From contig JAGCJH010000037.1 in the NCBI GenBank assembly GCA_017648105.1, positions 1 through 46,090 of the forward strand: a stretch of 46,090 nt of DNA, written 5' to 3'. The notes under the pieces are model-generated. The model was not told the DNA's origin. It was given only the letters and a program-made list of their open reading frames with translations, and ran no database searches. This document shows positions 44,106 to 46,090 of this stretch, piece after piece (position 1 is the stretch's first letter; the number at the start of each line of letters is the position of its first letter). Position numbers and translations under genes: made by a program. This DNA comes from Tidjanibacter sp. GTDB taxonomy: Bacteria > Bacteroidota > Bacteroidia > Bacteroidales > Rikenellaceae.

Positions 44106-44113
44106 CAAATATA
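44106..44113 (-). promoter_or_regulatory. Promoter -7 box of DUF819 copy 2
   Basis: TATATTTG on the minus strand. No TTTG at the standard spacing. Confidence 0.55.
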
Positions 44114-44149
44114 GTAATTTTTTCCAAAACACCCCCATCAACCCCATAA

Positions 44150-44179
44150 AAAGAGGCACAACCGCAGGGATTGTGCCTC
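44150..44179 (-). terminator. Terminator between the two DUF819 genes
   Basis: GAGGCACAA/TTGTGCCTC 9-bp stem (44153-44161 with 44171-44179), followed on the minus strand by TTTTTAT. It lies 34 bases past the stop of DUF819 copy 1. Confidence 0.8.
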
Positions 44180-44212
44180 ATAAGTGGTCTTTAATGTACC
44201 CCAGAAGGGGTG

Positions 44213-45403
44213 TTAGAGTATCAAGAGGAGTTGGTACACGAGATAGCCGAGGTAGTTGCCGACAGCATAACCCGCCAGACCATTTGTGATACCGACCATA
44301 ATAGCCTCCTTATTCTTCATTGTTGCAGCAATCATAGGCACGCAGATGGGCGAATTGACGAGGGTGTCGGATGTAATAACCGCACTATCGGCATCCACCT
44401 TGAAGGGACGAGCCAAGAGAACGCCCAGGGTGAGCGAGCCAAAGACGATGATGGTCTGATAGACGAGCACCCAAAGACCGAGCTCCCAGTCGAGTTGCGA
44501 GAGGTCGGCAAGCATAGCCATCGCAAAGCAGAAGATGTAGATGAGGTACATACCCGCATCGAAGCTCTTATCCCACGAGCGCACACCCTTGATGTTGGTC
44601 AGCAGAAGGCTGATGGTTGTGAGTACGAGGATTAGTGCCACCATCGAAAAGTCGCCACCGAGCAGATCGAACATTACGGTGCCCTCCTTGAAGAGGTTGC
44701 TCGTCAGGAGCGACACGACAGCCACGCCTGCGGCAGTGAAAAAGACCTTCACAAGCTGGATGATGCTCTTCTTCTTGCCGAAATCTTTGTAGGGGTTGTT
44801 GTTTACATACTCCTCCGTATTGATCATATCGTTATACTCCTTGATATTCTTGCCGTGTACGATGCGACGAGCAATCGTCACACCACCACCCATCAGGAAC
44901 ATAAGATAGAAGAACGATACTACGAGGTTGCAGGTACTCACGAGTGCGAACTTCTCCTCGGAGAGTCCCTTGTCGCCAAGCATCATATTCACGGCTGCGA
45001 AGTTGCCAGCACCGCCCGAGTATTGACCCGAGAGGGTTGCACCAATCGTTGCACCATCCACTCCCAGCTTATTTCCCAACAAGCAGTAGCCAGCAATGAC
45101 CATTGCCACTGTTGAGAATATACCGATGATGAATGCCTTTGCCGTAACACCCGCCTTGAAGTTCTTGAAGTTGCAACCGAAGAGCATCATTGGGATTGCC
45201 AAAGGAATCATTACATCTTGTAAAGTTTTCTGTATGCCGTGACAATCGGCAGGCACGATGTGGAGGTTTGCAACCACCACGCCCAAGATGTAGAGTGTGA
45301 GTACGGGACCAACCTTGTCGAGCACTTTGCTCTTGCGGCACGCCCAAAGCACCCCTGCGGGCGCCAAAAGATAGAATAAAACGAGTAGTAGTTTTGCAAT
45401 CAT
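44213..45403 (-). CDS. DUF819 family membrane protein (tandem copy 1)
   Basis: A 396-residue polytopic membrane protein from ATG 45403 (MIAKLLLVLFYLLAPAGVLW). Longer upstream in-frame starts run back through the promoter and are rejected. Family-like segments are IPLAIPMMLFGCNFKNFKA, ATLSGQYSGGAGNFAAVNMM and the C-terminal SPICVPMIAATMKNKEAI, ending in VGNYLGYLVYQLLLIL. It is the paralogue of the gene at 42839. The two are separated by a terminator and each has its own promoter, so they can be regulated independently. Substrate is unknown. Its promoter carries TTTCAA microrepeats like those before miaB. Confidence 0.88.
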   Translation of the reverse strand: MIAKLLLVLFYLLAPAGVLWACRKSKVLDKVGPVLTLYILGVVVANLHIVPADCHGIQKTLQDVMIPLAIPMMLFGCNFKNFKAGVTAKAFIIGIFSTVAMVIAGYCLLGNKLGVDGATIGATLSGQYSGGAGNFAAVNMMLGDKGLSEEKFALVSTCNLVVSFFYLMFLMGGGVTIARRIVHGKNIKEYNDMINTEEYVNNNPYKDFGKKKSIIQLVKVFFTAAGVAVVSLLTSNLFKEGTVMFDLLGGDFSMVALILVLTTISLLLTNIKGVRSWDKSFDAGMYLIYIFCFAMAMLADLSQLDWELGLWVLVYQTIIVFGSLTLGVLLARPFKVDADSAVITSDTLVNSPICVPMIAATMKNKEAIMVGITNGLAGYAVGNYLGYLVYQLLLIL

Positions 45404-45432
45404 AACTAATAGTTTCTTCACAATGTGGCACA

Positions 45433-45440
45433 CAAAGATA
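45433..45440 (-). promoter_or_regulatory. Promoter -7 box of DUF819 copy 1
   Basis: TATCTTTG on the minus strand, 29 bases from the start codon. Upstream are TTTCAACTTTCAATTTTCAA microrepeats (about 45448-45470). Confidence 0.6.
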
Positions 45441-45708
45441 GTGATTAAATTGAAAATTGAAAGTTGAAAGCCGAAAAATCCCATTTCGCCCCCACCCACC
45501 TATCTGTCGGTCGAAGGTTGTGAGTTGGGGGTAGTGGGTTGTTTCCCTTGAATCCCCAGAATAGTCATCAACCCTATACCTATATATAATATATATAAGG
45601 AATTTCCGACCCCGATACGCTATTTTTGCCAACCACCACAAAATCAACGCATTAACAAAAAAGCCCTAAAAAATCTTCAAAAAAGTGTAAAAATTTTTAG
45701 CAAAACGC

Positions 45709-45738
45709 TTGCAGGTTTGAAAAAAGTCGCTACCTTTG
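45709..45738 (+). promoter_or_regulatory. rrn promoter P1
   Basis: TTG (45709-45711), 19-base spacer, TACCTTTG (45731-45738) followed by CA. It is a near-consensus Bacteroidetes promoter, with A/T-rich tracts upstream that resemble an UP element. Confidence 0.8.
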
Positions 45739-45810
45739 CATCCGCAATTGAGAGATAACAACGCCGAAAGGCAGTGTGAAAAAGAAAATTGCAAAAAAAG
45801 TTCTAAAAAA

Positions 45811-45842
45811 TTTGGTGGTTACAAAAAAAGGTTTTACCTTTG
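45811..45842 (+). promoter_or_regulatory. rrn promoter P2
   Basis: TTTG (45811-45814), 20-base spacer, TACCTTTG (45835-45842). It is the second of two tandem rrn promoters about 104 bases apart. Confidence 0.8.
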
Positions 45843-46049
45843 TACCCACGTTCGCCTCTGAAATAGCGGCGATTTTTTTAGCGCCTCTCCGAAAGGGGAG
45901 GAACCAAAAAAGGTTCTTTGATTTATTGGTTTAACAGAGAGAAAAAGAATGCAGAAGCAATGAAGTCTTAGGACTTCATCAAGTTCAATTCAATTCCTTA
46001 AATGGATAAAGAAGTAGTCAGGCTCTAACAATACATTTAAATTTACTGT
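45843..46049 (+). other. rRNA operon leader
   Basis: Contains a CCTCTCC GAAA GGGGAGG tetraloop hairpin (45885-45902), a boxA-like GGTTCTTTGA (45912-45921) and a TGAAGTC/GACTTCA hairpin (45960-45977). These are usual parts of rrn antitermination and processing leaders; the boxA assignment is by resemblance. Confidence 0.6.
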
Positions 46050-46090
46050 AGAATGGAGAGTTTGATCCTGGCTCAGGATGACCGCTAGCG
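46050..46090 (+). rRNA. 16S ribosomal RNA, first ~41 nt
   Basis: AGAGTTTGATCCTGGCTCAG at 46057-46076 is the universal 5' region. Placing its first A at E. coli position 8 puts the mature 5' end at about 46050. The rest of the gene lies beyond the window. The bases after it read GGATGACCGCTAGCG, with C where most bacteria have A (TGAACGCT). Confidence 0.97.

Larger units (their letters stand above)
45404..46049. other. Region between DUF819 copy 1 and 16S rRNA
   Basis: 646 bases with no gene. It contains the minus-strand promoter of DUF819 copy 1, an AT palindrome TATATATAATATATATA (45581-45597), two plus-strand rrn promoters and a leader of about 200 bases with two hairpins. No tRNA or small coding frame was found. 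Confidence 0.75.

Noticed and set aside
45404-45499. N-terminal extension of DUF819 copy 1
   Set aside because: The extension would run through the -7 box and CTTTCAA microrepeats. The paralogue starts at the position equivalent to 45403.

Overview
The window reads as ordinary chromosomal backbone from a member of the Bacteroidetes, most likely order Bacteroidales. The evidence is many promoters with the Bacteroidetes -7 box TAnnTTTG, a succinate dehydrogenase/fumarate reductase with one large cytochrome b subunit, paired MutA/MutB methylmalonyl-CoA mutase subunits, ATP-type PEP carboxykinase, MetRS with a KISTS motif, DUF4874/DUF4832 and DUF5106 proteins, and a 16S rRNA 5' end of Bacteroidetes type. 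I cannot fix the genus. No transposase, integrase, prophage or CRISPR array is visible. No stretch with clearly foreign codon use stands out by eye.

Layout. 1-4460 (minus) holds the end-truncated enolase gene and sdhCAB. 4625-8397 holds a frameshifted DUF5106/thioredoxin-like gene, a DUF4874/DUF4832 lipoprotein and miaB. 8537-12296 holds a YitT-type membrane protein, plsY and an acyl-CoA synthetase. 12519-14111 (minus) holds rpsU and a helix-hairpin-helix membrane protein with an internal duplication. 14262-19252 holds mutA-mutB and ferritin. 19424-24387 holds a DUF4015-type putative glycosidase lipoprotein, pckA and hemW. 24697-33716 is a glycogen locus: a 1,417-residue fusion of GT3-type glycogen synthase with a DUF3417-type glucan phosphorylase, then a debranching enzyme, a GT4-like glycosyltransferase and a GH57 hydrolase. 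33840-36820 (minus) is priA-comF. 36945-41152 holds a second YitT protein, metG and ilvE. 41507-45403 (minus) holds an Omp85-like barrel protein and two tandem DUF819 membrane proteins. 45700-46090 holds two rrn promoters, an rRNA leader and the first bases of 16S rRNA.

Metabolically, enolase, PEP carboxykinase, fumarate reductase/succinate dehydrogenase and methylmalonyl-CoA mutase fit the PEP-oxaloacetate-fumarate-succinate-propionate fermentation typical of gut Bacteroidales. The glycogen locus would store and release glucose feeding it.

The most unusual content is between the genes. A family of structured elements, about 95-130 bp each, occurs seven times (near 12295, 18267, 18395, 19256, 23041, 28949 and 41151), mostly starting at or just after stop codons of plus-strand genes. 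Their stem sequences differ from copy to copy but stay complementary, while an internal loop (TCA opposite CTGC) is conserved. The better copies are wrapped in a long outer stem ending in a T-run. This pattern of compensatory change suggests a selected RNA or DNA structure that I do not recognise. A second hairpin module (CTTTTT..AAAAAG followed by GCAA(A)TAAT) recurs four times, twice as part of an approximately 80-bp promoter cassette.
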